Shown here: positions 35,672 to 44,608 of the stretch, one piece after another | Position numbering within the stretch: the first letter of the stretch is position 1 | How the letters are laid out: each line of letters begins with the position of its first letter | DNA from: Marinobacter sp. LV10R510-11A | GTDB taxonomy: Bacteria > Pseudomonadota > Gammaproteobacteria > Pseudomonadales > Oleiphilaceae | Reading direction: 5' to 3' | NCBI RefSeq assembly: GCF_900215155.1 | Contig: NZ_LT907980.1 | Span: forward strand, 3,906,001 to 3,970,000 | DNA: 64,000 nucleotides | Translations under genes and position numbers: made by a program | The notes under the pieces: generated by a model | Databases searched by the model: none | What the model was told of the DNA's origin: nothing | What the model saw: only the letters and a program-made list of their open reading frames with translations

Positions 35672-36109
35672 ATGCACATTACTCGCTACACTGATTACTC
35701 GCTGCGCGTGCTGATGTATCTAGCGGTACAAAGTGATCGCCTGGCGACGATTCAAGAAATTGCCGACAGTTACGATATCTCCAAAAACCACCTGATGAAG
35801 GTGGTGCACCAGCTCAACAAGAAAGGTTATATCGAAACCGTGCGTGGAAAAAAAGGCGGCATGAGACTGCACATGACTCCGGAAGAGATAAATGTCGGTA
35901 TCCTGGTGCGCGAAACCGAGCATGATCTCAGTATTGTGGAATGCCATTCGTCCCAAACCGCGTGCAAAATCAGCCCGGTATGTGGTCTCCAGCCCGTCTT
36001 CAAGGAAGCATTGCAAGCATTTCTCTCGGTGCTCGACCAATACACCCTGAAAGACGTTATGAAAGATCAGTACAAGCCGCAATTATTAAGGCTGCTTCAA
36101 ATCGCCTGA
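35672..36109 (+). CDS. nsrR: NsrR, nitric-oxide-sensitive Rrf2-family repressor
   Basis: Rrf2-family regulator of 145 residues. The winged helix (about 5-70) includes RLATIQEIADSYDISKNHL and GYIETVRGKKGGM. Three cysteines in VECHSSQTACKISPVCGL (about 91-102) have the C-x4-C-x5-C spacing of NsrR, which binds an NO-sensitive Fe-S cluster. NsrR usually represses NO-detoxifying genes (hmp, norVW, ytfE, nor); those targets are not in this window. The ATG is preceded by GGAG. Confidence 0.9.
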   Translation: MHITRYTDYSLRVLMYLAVQSDRLATIQEIADSYDISKNHLMKVVHQLNKKGYIETVRGKKGGMRLHMTPEEINVGILVRETEHDLSIVECHSSQTACKISPVCGLQPVFKEALQAFLSVLDQYTLKDVMKDQYKPQLLRLLQIA

Positions 36110-36123
36110 CACTCCGTCTTCCT

Positions 36124-36145
36124 TACCGGCCTAATCAGGCCGGTA
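36124..36145. terminator. Hairpin between convergent nsrR and desaturase genes
   Basis: TACCGGCC (36124-36131) and GGCCGGTA (36138-36145) form an 8-bp GC-rich stem with a 6-base loop. It lies 15 bp after nsrR and spans the desaturase stop codon. There is no T-run on either side, so any terminator action would be weak or Rho-assisted. Confidence 0.4.
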
Positions 36146-37214
36146 GACTCGTAAGTCTCATGCGCAGACGATCCGGCAGTGAATAACTCAGGATTCTTTT
36201 CACAACGGTTCCGTACTGGTGCGCGAAACTGCCTGTGTTGTAGTGTATGCCGTGTTTGTGGCACACCGCCTGAACCTTCTCGGAAATCTCCGGGTAACGG
36301 TGCGCTGGCAGGTTGGGGAAAACATGATGTTCAACCTGATAGCTCAAATGCCCGCTCAGCAGATGCATCCATTTTGGGCCGGTGAAGTTAGATGAACCCG
36401 TAAGTTGGCGCAAGTACCAGTGGCCCTTACTTTCATTCACACAATCCTTTTCGTTGAATGTTTCCGCATCCTGAGTGAAGTGTCCGCAGAAAATAACGGT
36501 GGATGACCACAGGTTGCGTATCAGGTTGGCGCCTACGTTTCCGCCGAGCACGATGGGTGCTACGGGGAAAGTAATGAGCGGGAAGAACACATAATCCTTA
36601 AAAGCCTGGCGGCCACCTTTACGCGCTAAGTCCCGCAGGAATGGAAGCTTGTCCCGCAGGCGAATCTCACCGCTGCGTATCCGCTCAAATTCCAGTTCAT
36701 GCAGCGCCACGCCCCATTGGAAGAAAGCGCTGAGTGCAATGTAGTTTAAAAATTGCAGGCTGTGTGCTGGCCGCCATTTCTCATCATCACTCAGGCGCAG
36801 CAGGGCATAGCCGTAGTCGCGATCCTTGCCGATGATATTGGTGTATGTGTGGTGCTCATAGTTATGGGTGCGGCGCCAAGAATCTGATTCGCACGCCGTA
36901 TCCCACTCATAGGTTTGTGAGTGCAGGGACGGGTCGTTCATCCAGTCATATTGGCCGTGCATCACATTATGGCCAATTTCCATATTCTCGATGATTTTTG
37001 ATAGGCCCAGCGACAGGGTTGCTGCCGCAAAAACCGGTGGGATGAACCCGAACGGCATCATCACTCGGCCCCCCACTTCAAGAGCGCGGTGAAGCCGAAC
37101 GACGCGGCGTATGTAGTTGGCGTCACGCTCCCCCAAATCCGCGGCTATCTCATCGCGAATGGCGTTTAGCTCTTGCTCCAGTTCCTGGAGCTGATTTTCT
37201 GTCATCGTCTTCAT
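36135..37214 (-). CDS. Membrane fatty-acid desaturase
   Basis: Di-iron acyl desaturase of 359 residues. The three histidine boxes are HNVMHG (HxxxH), HNYEHH (HxxHH) and QVEHHVFP (QxxHH), with hydrophobic helices between. It inserts a double bond in membrane phospholipid acyl chains and needs electrons from the ferredoxin reductase encoded immediately upstream. The start is the ATG at 37214, after AAGGAG; the upstream in-frame start at 37268 lies inside the intergenic region. The layout (desaturase, reductase, divergent TetR) matches the DesB-DesC-DesT arrangement of pseudomonads, though the regioselectivity is not visible. Confidence 0.9.
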   Translation of the reverse strand: MKTMTENQLQELEQELNAIRDEIAADLGERDANYIRRVVRLHRALEVGGRVMMPFGFIPPVFAAATLSLGLSKIIENMEIGHNVMHGQYDWMNDPSLHSQTYEWDTACESDSWRRTHNYEHHTYTNIIGKDRDYGYALLRLSDDEKWRPAHSLQFLNYIALSAFFQWGVALHELEFERIRSGEIRLRDKLPFLRDLARKGGRQAFKDYVFFPLITFPVAPIVLGGNVGANLIRNLWSSTVIFCGHFTQDAETFNEKDCVNESKGHWYLRQLTGSSNFTGPKWMHLLSGHLSYQVEHHVFPNLPAHRYPEISEKVQAVCHKHGIHYNTGSFAHQYGTVVKRILSYSLPDRLRMRLTSLPA

Positions 37215-37225
37215 AATATTGCTCC

Positions 37226-38340
37226 TTAAACGTCGATGGCTACAGGGCCGTGGGGAATGGATATACAAAGCTGAATGCTTTCATCCCCAGGCCCAGAGGT
37301 GTTGCCAGTAAGTCGGTTCATCACGGTTCCGCTGGTTTTGCGGCAGCTGCATTGGTGGCAAATGCCCATACGGCAACCGTGGCGGGGCGTAAGGCCTGAG
37401 GCTTCAGCTATTTCCAGCAAGCTGGCATCGCCTTCGGAGCTGGCTTCCAAGCCGCTTTTTTCAAATTGCACTTTGCCGCCAAGGGTCTGGTTCGCCAGAT
37501 CTGCGTTCAATGCCGGAGCCGCCGCAGAAAAAAAGGTACTGTGGATGTCCTTCTCGCGAACGCCGTGCTGGTGTAGTGCTCGTTAGCCAAATCCATCAGC
37601 CCCATTGGGCCGCACAGGAATATCTGCCGTGCTTTCAGGCCGGGCACGTTTTCCAGATCCTGGTTGCATAAATAGCGCGGGGTGGTGTCTTCATGGGTAG
37701 CGATGATATTCAGCGTAAGAGCGCTGTAGCTGTTCGCAAGCGCTTTGAGGCGTTCTGCAGCAATAATGTCCTGCTGTGTGCGCACGTAATAAAGCAAGCT
37801 GACCGGTGCCCGAAAATCCTGGGCGGCCATGGTTTCTAGCAGGCTTAATACAGGAGTAACGCCGCTGCCGCCTGCGATAAAGAGCACCGGCTGCGGAGGT
37901 TGTGGCAACAAGAAGTCGCCAAAGGCCTCGCCCAAGCCGATCACATCGCCGTAACTCAGGTTGTCATGCAGCCAGTTGGTCACCAGCCCGCCGGGCAGCC
38001 GTTTGATGGTCAGTGTCACCAGCCCCTGATTAGCCCAGAGTTCGGGCGAGCTGGAAAGGCTGAACGTGCGGGTGCGCCGAATACCACCAACGTCAACACA
38101 GATATTGACGTGCTGGCCAGCCTGAAAACCCAGCCATCGTGCAGCGGGCTTCAGTATAAAGGTGCGCGTATCACGGGTTTCCTGAATGACCTGCTCGACC
38201 CGTGCCGGGGTATGGGCCTTCACTAACATGGGGTCAAGCTTTTCCAGCAGTGGATCGAAGAAGGCAGCCGGATCATTCCGGTTGAAAAGCTGCCTTCCAA
38301 GCCAGTGCAGGGCTTTTGTCTGAGTATTCTTTGCCAGCAT
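37226..38340 (-). pseudogene. Ferredoxin reductase with C-terminal 2Fe-2S domain, split by a one-base frameshift
   Basis: Electron donor for the desaturase. The first frame (38340 to 37507, 277 aa) has the FAD motif RTRTFSLSSSP and the NAD motifs GGSGVTPVLSLL and LCGPMGLMDL, then a nonsense tail (TSTAFARRTSTVPFFLRR). The next frame reads HQHGVREKDIHSTFFSAAAP and continues to the 2Fe-2S domain (CRMGICHQCSC...C) ending at 37226. Restoring one base near 37573 (TACACC to TACCACC on the coding strand) gives a single protein of about 370 residues, the normal size for this family. The T7 run nearby is a less likely site because it would keep the nonsense segment. Both pieces keep all cofactor motifs, so recent lesion or base-call error is likely. 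Confidence 0.8.
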
Positions 38341-38370
38341 GACATCTTCTCCTTATGCTGCCTACTTAAT

Positions 38371-38409
38371 GTGTACACTTGTGCACAAGTTGTGTACGAC
38401 TGTACACAA
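38371..38409. promoter_or_regulatory. Clustered palindromic operators for the TetR-family regulator
   Basis: GTGTACAC (38371-38378), ACTTGTGCACAAGT (38377-38390, perfect 14-bp palindrome) and TTGTGTACGACTGTACACAA (38390-38409, 8-4-8) overlap in the divergent promoter region, upstream of the reductase/desaturase operon. All share a GTGTACA-type half site. Binding by the adjacent TetR protein is inferred. Confidence 0.7.
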
Positions 38410-38485
38410 CACCTATTGCACGCGCAATGGGGAACGTTTCGTTGGCGTTAAATGACAAGTATCCAGTACTTTAAATCTCGCGGAT

Positions 38486-38493
38486 GTGTACAC
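38486..38493. promoter_or_regulatory. Additional GTGTACAC operator near the TetR gene start
   Basis: GTGTACAC followed by TTGTTG repeats the half-site pattern of the cluster at 38371-38409 and lies 42 bp before the TetR ATG. It would allow autorepression. Confidence 0.5.
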
Positions 38494-38534
38494 TTGTTGT
38501 TTGGATTTAACGATAACCGCAGTATGGGCAGGCA

Positions 38535-39164
38535 ATGTCGGAACGAAAAAAACGGAAACCCGGTGAAACCCGTGAAAAGCTGATGAGTGCGGCGTTGACA
38601 CTGGTTGGGAAGGGCCGACATTTTACCAGCCTTGGCATCCGCGAAGTGACCCGCCAGGCAGGTATAGTGCCTACTTCTTTTTACCGACACTTCCGCAATA
38701 TGGATGACCTGGGGCTCGAATTAGTCGACGAGCTTGGGCTGGTTCTGCGAAGAATGATGCGGGAGGCGCGCGCAAACGTTCTACAAGCTGACAAGCTTAT
38801 GGAAGAGTCGGTGGGTATTTTTATCAGTCACGCCCAGGCCAACCGCAGTTTTTTTCAGTTTATGGCGCAGGGTCTGGCGGGCGAGAGCCGTGCCATACAG
38901 GAAGGTATCCGCAGTGAGATGCGGTATTTTGCCACTGAGCTGGCGAATGACTTGCGACGGCTAAAGCTGGTTGATCACCTTTCCGACGGGGACCTGGAAA
39001 TGACCTGTGATCTGGTCGTGCGCAGCGTTGCGTTCAGCCTTACAGATTTGCTGGGTATTTCAGCGGAAGATGAGTACCAAGTAGAGCAAATCCGGAAGCG
39101 GACAACCCGCTTCCTTCAGCTCATTTTTGTGGGTGCGGCAAACTGGGAAAAAAGCCGCCCCTGA
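38535..39164 (+). CDS. TetR-family regulator, DesT/FabR-like
   Basis: 209 residues. The N-terminal helix-turn-helix (about 10-60) has GETREKLMSAAL and GIREVTRQAGIVPTSFYRHF; the C-terminal ligand domain is helical. In pseudomonads DesT senses the saturated/unsaturated acyl-CoA ratio and represses the desaturase operon; FabR is similar in E. coli. The divergent position next to a desaturase and its reductase and the palindromes in between support the same role here. ATG at 38535. Confidence 0.85.
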   Translation: MSERKKRKPGETREKLMSAALTLVGKGRHFTSLGIREVTRQAGIVPTSFYRHFRNMDDLGLELVDELGLVLRRMMREARANVLQADKLMEESVGIFISHAQANRSFFQFMAQGLAGESRAIQEGIRSEMRYFATELANDLRRLKLVDHLSDGDLEMTCDLVVRSVAFSLTDLLGISAEDEYQVEQIRKRTTRFLQLIFVGAANWEKSRP

Positions 39165-39181
39165 AAAGACCGGTGTCTGTC

Positions 39182-40624
39182 TTAGGCCTTCCCGTTTTTG
39201 CTTGCCTGCGTTTTCTTAGGCTTGGCTTTGGGCGGAAGAATCAGCGCTTCCAGCTCATCCAGAGCTTCTCCGGTATACACCGCCAATTTCTGCATGCTGG
39301 GCAAAGTGTCGCGGCAGCCAGTAAACCCGAAATTTAGTGATCCCGCATAACTCAGGCATGTAATGTTCAGGGCGCCGCCGTGTGCAATCAGCGAAACCGG
39401 ATACATGGCTTCCAGTTTAGCTCCCTCGTAATACAGTGTTGCCTGAGGGCCCGGAACGTTTGATATGGTTACGTTGAATACGGGTCGCATGCGCCCCCCA
39501 AGCCCCGACATCAGCTGCAGGATATAAGGTGACATCAGCAACATAGTGTACTGGTTGAGGGCGCTCTTCGGCAGTTTCTGCAGGTGCTCTTTTGCTCGGC
39601 GAGTAGAAGACTTTATGCTCTGAAGTCGGCTAAGTGGATCGGCTTCGTTTGTGGCCAGGGAGGCGATCATGAAGCTGATCCGCGTGCCTGTGCCCTGATC
39701 ATCTGCCGCGCGGATGTTGACCGGAATACCTGCCGTTAGGGACGAATCCGGAAGATCATCCTGCTCCAGCAAGAAGCGTCGCAGCGCCGTGCCGCACAGA
39801 TAAAGCACTATGTCATTCAGGGAAGCGCCGGATACCCGGGTCAGCTCTTTCAGGCGATCGAGCTGATAATGTTGCGTGGCAAATCGCCGCTGGCCGGTTA
39901 CCCGATGATTGATCTTGGAAATCGGCCCTGTGAACGGAGCCGTCAGGCCATCTTCAGGGTGGCGCACCGAGTGCACGAGTCGGTTACCTGCGCGCCAGAG
40001 CGTGGGCGCCATATCAGCCTGCCATTTAAGTGCGTCCAAGGCTTGGGAGACTGCCGCAGGAATGCTCGCTTCCGAATCGCCTTTGGCACCCCGTCGGCGC
40101 ACGGGTCGGACGGCCCAGGGCGGCAACATGCCCCGTTCGTTTGGGTCTGTACTCAGAACCCGCTGCAGCAGGCGTACGCCGCTGATGCCATCAATCATTG
40201 AATGATGCATCTTGGTGTAGAGGGCAAAGCGGTTGTTTTCAAGCCCTTCAATCACGTGGCATTCCCAGAGTGGCCGGGCAAAGTCCAGAGGGTTGGAGTG
40301 CAAGCGCGAAACCAGAATGCCAAGCTCACGTTCACCGCCCGGATTGGGCAGGGCAGAGTGGCGCACGTGGTAGTCCAAGTCGAGATTCTTGTCGACTTTC
40401 CAAGACGGTGCCAACAGGCGGCCCAGCACGCCGGGCCATGCCAGTTTGGAACACCAGGGCTGGGCGACGTCTCCGGTTTCCTTCATGCTGATAACCATGT
40501 CGCGAAGGAAAGTATCGGGAGCGCCTTCCGGCAATGAAAAAATCTGCATGTTGCCAACATGCATCGGCGTATCTTCCGACTCTACGGCTAGCCATGATGC
40601 ATCCAGTGTTCCCAGACGTTTCAT
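39182..40624 (-). CDS. Wax ester synthase/diacylglycerol acyltransferase (WS/DGAT)
   Basis: Bifunctional acyltransferase of 480 residues that esterifies fatty alcohols (wax esters) or diacylglycerol with acyl-CoA, forming storage lipid. The catalytic HHxxxDG motif is seen as HHSMIDG (about residues 140-146). Other family segments are PLWECHVIEGL, SLNDIVLYLCGTALRRFL and NVTISNVPGP. The N-terminus MKRLGTLDASWLAVESEDTP resembles the Marinobacter WS2 enzymes as I recall them, which is the best taxonomic clue in the window. The C-terminus ends in a Lys-rich tail. It converges on the TetR gene with a 17-bp gap. Confidence 0.94.
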   Translation of the reverse strand: MKRLGTLDASWLAVESEDTPMHVGNMQIFSLPEGAPDTFLRDMVISMKETGDVAQPWCSKLAWPGVLGRLLAPSWKVDKNLDLDYHVRHSALPNPGGERELGILVSRLHSNPLDFARPLWECHVIEGLENNRFALYTKMHHSMIDGISGVRLLQRVLSTDPNERGMLPPWAVRPVRRRGAKGDSEASIPAAVSQALDALKWQADMAPTLWRAGNRLVHSVRHPEDGLTAPFTGPISKINHRVTGQRRFATQHYQLDRLKELTRVSGASLNDIVLYLCGTALRRFLLEQDDLPDSSLTAGIPVNIRAADDQGTGTRISFMIASLATNEADPLSRLQSIKSSTRRAKEHLQKLPKSALNQYTMLLMSPYILQLMSGLGGRMRPVFNVTISNVPGPQATLYYEGAKLEAMYPVSLIAHGGALNITCLSYAGSLNFGFTGCRDTLPSMQKLAVYTGEALDELEALILPPKAKPKKTQASKNGKA

Positions 40625-40796
40625 TCCTTGTTCACCTCTGCCCGGATCGGGTGTAAATGTGGGTCTTTTAATTATTGATTGTAAGTATACGGGTTACTGT
40701 CTTTGCAGACGATCGCCGAAGCGAAAAAGTTTTAAAAAAAGCGGGTGTCAGCTATTTTTTCACGTTGTTTTTTTTAGACTCCCGAAGGCAAGCCGG

Positions 40797-40825
40797 TTGT
40801 GGTACTTTCATAGCATTAAATTAAT
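40797..40825 (+). promoter_or_regulatory. Possible sigma-70 promoter for the BASS transporter
   Basis: TTGTGG (40797-40802) and ATTAAT (40820-40825) are separated by 17 bp; each matches consensus at 4 of 6. It lies about 25 bp before the GTG start. The rest of the 226-bp interval 40,625-40,850 is AT-rich and shows nothing else I can support. Confidence 0.35.
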
Positions 40826-40850
40826 AAAAACAAAGACGTTCGGAGGCACT

Positions 40851-41735
40851 GTGGAATCTAGCCCGCTTATCTCGGCAGGACTGCCAATCGCACTGTTTAT
40901 TATCATGATTGGAATAGGCATGACCCTAAATATTCGTGATTTCCGCCAGGTGGCTGTTTATCCCAAAGGCATAATTGTCGGCACCGTCGCCCAGATTGTG
41001 CTGATGCCCTTGGTGGCTTTTGCCCTAGCGTCTTTGCTGGCGGTGCCGCCGGCTATTGCTGTTGGCTTGGTAATCATTGCCGCGTGCCCCGGGGGCACCA
41101 CGTCCAACCTGTTTGTACTGCTTGCCCGGGGTAATATTGCGTTGTCTATTGTGCTGACAGTCAGCGCCAGCTTGATCACCATTCTCACGTTGCCGCTGAT
41201 TGCCAATGTCGCTCTACAGTTCTATATGGGCACTGAACAGAACATCGTGCTGCCGGTATGGAAAACCATCGGAATGCTGACTGGCATTGTGCTGTTGCCA
41301 GTGGCGATAGGCATGCTTGTGCGTGCTCGAAAACCTGACGTGGCGCGTAAAGCTGAGAGTATTGTTAGCGTGTTTGGTGGTGTTGTACTGGCCTTGTTAA
41401 TCGTTGCGCTTGTTTACGGTGTGCGGGATCAAATCTGGGAGCTGCTTAAGCAGGCGGGGCCGGCAACCATTTTGCTGAACGCAGCGGGCATCATTATCGG
41501 TTTGCTTGCCGGCCGCGCCGCCGGGCTGACCCAGAGAGAATCCCTGGCCGTGGCGGTAGAGCTGGGAGTAAAGAATGGCACAATCGCCCTGATGGTGACG
41601 CTTACACTGTTGGAATCCAGCGCCATGTCCATACCGGCGGCCGTTTACGGCGTTCTTATGTTCCCTATCGGGTTTATGCTTGCTATGTACGGCCGGCGTA
41701 TCATCGCCAAAACTACCCCAGGCATTGTCAAATAG
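40851..41735 (+). CDS. BASS-family (bile acid:Na+ symporter-like) transporter
   Basis: Integral membrane protein of 294 residues with nine or ten hydrophobic helices. The BASS motifs IIAACPGGTTSNLFVLLARGN (in two parts, about residues 78-98) and AVAVELGVKNGTIALM are present; these helix crossings carry the sodium and substrate sites. Members carry organic anions such as pantothenate, pyruvate or bile acids; the substrate is unknown here. The start is GTG at 40851, preceded by GGAGG. It converges on the SpoVR gene with an 8-bp overlap. Confidence 0.85.
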   Translation: MESSPLISAGLPIALFIIMIGIGMTLNIRDFRQVAVYPKGIIVGTVAQIVLMPLVAFALASLLAVPPAIAVGLVIIAACPGGTTSNLFVLLARGNIALSIVLTVSASLITILTLPLIANVALQFYMGTEQNIVLPVWKTIGMLTGIVLLPVAIGMLVRARKPDVARKAESIVSVFGGVVLALLIVALVYGVRDQIWELLKQAGPATILLNAAGIIIGLLAGRAAGLTQRESLAVAVELGVKNGTIALMVTLTLLESSAMSIPAAVYGVLMFPIGFMLAMYGRRIIAKTTPGIVK

Positions 41736-43287
41736 CGCCAGGTTCCTGGTGCGGGCAATGGAATTCCTCCACTACCGTGTCTTCTTCCACGCTTTCCAAG
41801 TGCACATCAAAGCCCCAAAGCCTATGGGCATGGCGTAGAACTTCTTCCGTATCTTTGCCTAGTGGCACCCGGTCTACCGGTACATGCCTAAGCATCAGCG
41901 AACGGTCACCGCGTACATCCACGTTCCACACCTGAATGTTCGGCTCCCGGTAGCTAAGGTTGTACTGGCGAGCCAGTTTCTCTCGTAGATCCCTGTAACC
42001 TGGCTCGTCGTGAATGGCGGATACTTTGTAGCTGTCTTCCTGATCATCATCTTCGATGGCAAATAGCTTCAAATCCCGCATCACCTTTGGCGATAGGAAC
42101 TGCTGGATAAAGCTCTCATCCTTGAAGTTGGCCATGGCAAAATGCAGAGATTTTACCCAGTCTGTGCCGGCAATGTCTGGGAACCACTCGTAATCCTCTT
42201 CGGTGGGCGCCTCACAAATTCGCCGCAGGTCGATGAACATGCAGAACCCTAAAGTGTAAGGATTGATGCCGGAATACCAAGGGCTGCTGAACGGGGGTTG
42301 ATACACCACTGCCGTGTGGCTTTGCAGGAACTCCAGCATGAAGCCGTCGGTCACCAAGCCTTTATCGTACATTCGGTGCAACAGGGTGTAATGCCAGAAG
42401 GTGGCCCAGCCTTCATTCATTACTTGGGTTTGGCGCTGCGGATAGAAGTACTGCGCCAGTTTACGCACAACCCGGATGATCTCCCGCTGCCAGGTGTCCA
42501 GCAGGGGCGCGTTTTTCTCAATAAAGTACAAAAGGTTTTCTTGGGGCTCTTCCGGGTAGCGTTTATTGCGTTTTACCGGGTCGTCATCCTCGTCCATTTT
42601 TGGAATGGTGCGCCACAAATCATTAACCCGGCGCTGCAGGTAGTCCTCTCGCTCCTCCTGTTGCAGGGCTTCTTTTGCCGCCGAAATGGGCGCCGGCCGT
42701 TTGTAGCGATCAACGCCGTAGTTCATCAGTGCGTGACAGGAGTCGAGTATTTCCTCAACCGCATCCACGCCGTAGCGCTCTTCGCACTCGGAAACATAGT
42801 TTCTGGCGAAGACCAAGTAATCGACAATCGCGCTGGCGTCGGTCCAGGTTTGGAACAGGTAATTGCCTTTGAAGAACGAGTTATGGCCGTAGCAAGCATG
42901 GGCGATGACCAGTGCCTGCATAGGAAGCGTGTTTTCTTCCATCAGATAGGCAATACAGGGGTCGGAGTTGATCACGATTTCGTAGGCCAGGCCCATCTGC
43001 CCGCGTTCATAGCCTTTGGATGTACTAAGAAACTGCTTGCCGAACGACCAGTGATTGTAGCCAACCGGCATGCCAACGGAGCTGTAAGCATCCATCATCT
43101 GCTCGGCGCTGATTACTTCAACCTGATTGGGGTAGGTATCCAGGCCAAACTCCGCCGCACACTTTGCGATTTCCTCATCGTATTTGCGGATAAGCTCGAA
43201 GGTCCACTCCGACCCGGTGGATACGGGTTCGCGAGTTGCGGGGCTCTCGCTAATCGGTAAATTGGGGCGGTCGAGGGCATCACTCAT
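41728..43287 (-). CDS. ycgB: SpoVR-family protein (YcgB)
   Basis: Cytoplasmic protein of 519 residues of the SpoVR/YcgB family. Conserved-looking segments are [52 protein letters not shown], and [19 protein letters not shown], with His and Glu residues arranged like a metal site. The exact biochemistry is unknown. It is last in a three-gene operon with a DUF444 protein (4-bp overlap) and the PrkA kinase; the set is linked to stationary phase and nitrogen stress in enterobacteria and to sporulation in Bacillus. Confidence 0.93.
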   Translation of the reverse strand: MSDALDRPNLPISESPATREPVSTGSEWTFELIRKYDEEIAKCAAEFGLDTYPNQVEVISAEQMMDAYSSVGMPVGYNHWSFGKQFLSTSKGYERGQMGLAYEIVINSDPCIAYLMEENTLPMQALVIAHACYGHNSFFKGNYLFQTWTDASAIVDYLVFARNYVSECEERYGVDAVEEILDSCHALMNYGVDRYKRPAPISAAKEALQQEEREDYLQRRVNDLWRTIPKMDEDDDPVKRNKRYPEEPQENLLYFIEKNAPLLDTWQREIIRVVRKLAQYFYPQRQTQVMNEGWATFWHYTLLHRMYDKGLVTDGFMLEFLQSHTAVVYQPPFSSPWYSGINPYTLGFCMFIDLRRICEAPTEEDYEWFPDIAGTDWVKSLHFAMANFKDESFIQQFLSPKVMRDLKLFAIEDDDQEDSYKVSAIHDEPGYRDLREKLARQYNLSYREPNIQVWNVDVRGDRSLMLRHVPVDRVPLGKDTEEVLRHAHRLWGFDVHLESVEEDTVVEEFHCPHQEPGAI

Positions 43288-44579
43288 GCGGCCTTCCTCC
43301 CAAACAGTAGCCGGAATACCGGGTAAATTTCGCCGGGATCAGCAATCTGTTGCTGCGCAAAGCTCTCGGGAAATTGTTTCTGTACCCGTTCGTATTCGTG
43401 CCAAAGCATCTGATGATCTTGTGGCGTAATCTCTACATAGGCGAAGTACTGCACCAGAGGCAGAATGCTGTCGGTCAGCAACTTGCCGCACACAGGCGAG
43501 TCATCGTTCCAGTTGTCGCCATCGGATGCTTGGGCAGCATAGATATTCCACTCGGCAGGGGAATAACGGGAATCAATTATTTTGTGCATCAGCTTCAGGG
43601 CACTGGAAACAATGGTCCCACCGGTTTCCCGCGAATAGAAAAACTCTTCTTCATCCACCTCTTTGGCGCTGGTGTGGTGACGTATGAAAACTACATCGAT
43701 CTTTTTGTAGTTCTTTTTCAGGAACAGATACAGCAGGATAAAAAAGCGTTTGGCGGTGTCCTTGTGCATCTGTGTCATTGACCCAGACACATCCATCAGG
43801 CAAAACATCACCGCGCTGGTGGCTGGTTTGTGCTGCTTCAGGTGCTGGCGGTAGCGCAGATCAATCTCATCAATGAAGGGAATCCGTTTCACATTGGCTT
43901 TCAGTTGGGCAATTTCGGCCTCAAGTACTTTGATCTGATCCTCATGGCTAAACGCCGCATCCAGTTCGTTGGGTGCCATTTTCAGGTCGGCGAGTTGTGC
44001 CTCAAGCTCCCGAATTTTCTTTTTACGTGCACCGCCTAGGCCCAGCCGACGGGCATGGGCGCCGCGCAGTGAACGCACAACATCCAGCTTGGCAGGTACA
44101 CCCTGGGTGCTGAACCCCGAGCGCACGTAGTTAAAGCTTTCAGTATCCTTGAGTTTTTTCCGGACAAGATTTGGGAGTTCGAGATCATCGAACAGAAAAT
44201 TCAAAAATTCTTCCTGGGTGATCTGAAAGGCAAATTCATCCATGCCTTCGCCATCGGGGCTGGCCTTACCTTGTCCCTGGCCTTGGCCATCTCCGCCCTC
44301 GGGCTTGGGCAGCCTGTCGCCGGCTACATACTCACGGTTACCCGGGTGCACCATTTCACGGCGTCCGCCCTGGCCGTGATGGAAAACAGGCTCATCGATA
44401 TCCCGCGAGGGAATGCTCACCTTCTCTCCACGCTCTATGTCGGTTATCGAGCGCTGGTGCACCGCATCAGAAACGGCCTTCTTGATGTGGTGTCGGTAGC
44501 GGCGTAAAAACCGCTCTCGGTTCACCGCGCTCTTATTTTTGCCGTTCAACCGTCGGTCGACGATGTGGGTCATGCCCAT
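43284..44579 (-). CDS. yeaH: DUF444 protein (YeaH), VWA-like
   Basis: 431 residues. The N-terminus is basic and Gly-rich, with a charged stretch ([19 protein letters not shown]) near residues 95-115, followed by a coiled coil ([16 protein letters not shown]). The C-terminal half looks like a von Willebrand A domain with the MIDAS-type [11 protein letters not shown] (about 260-270) and a later [10 protein letters not shown]. It works with the YeaG/PrkA kinase in an unknown process. It lies between prkA (29 bp away) and ycgB. Confidence 0.92.
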   Translation of the reverse strand: MGMTHIVDRRLNGKNKSAVNRERFLRRYRHHIKKAVSDAVHQRSITDIERGEKVSIPSRDIDEPVFHHGQGGRREMVHPGNREYVAGDRLPKPEGGDGQGQGQGKASPDGEGMDEFAFQITQEEFLNFLFDDLELPNLVRKKLKDTESFNYVRSGFSTQGVPAKLDVVRSLRGAHARRLGLGGARKKKIRELEAQLADLKMAPNELDAAFSHEDQIKVLEAEIAQLKANVKRIPFIDEIDLRYRQHLKQHKPATSAVMFCLMDVSGSMTQMHKDTAKRFFILLYLFLKKNYKKIDVVFIRHHTSAKEVDEEEFFYSRETGGTIVSSALKLMHKIIDSRYSPAEWNIYAAQASDGDNWNDDSPVCGKLLTDSILPLVQYFAYVEITPQDHQMLWHEYERVQKQFPESFAQQQIADPGEIYPVFRLLFGRKAA

Positions 44580-44608
44580 AATTCATACTCCTGCGGATCC
44601 GGGTTCTG

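Noticed and set aside
37528..37534. A7 tract as the site of the ferredoxin-reductase frameshift
   Set aside because: Correcting there would keep the unlikely segment TSTAFARRTSTVPFF; correction near 37573 recovers a family-like linker.
42298..43260. Long open frame (320 codons) on the plus strand across the SpoVR gene
   Set aside because: It is fully antisense to a well-supported family gene, has no ribosome site, and its composition is that of a reversed coding frame.
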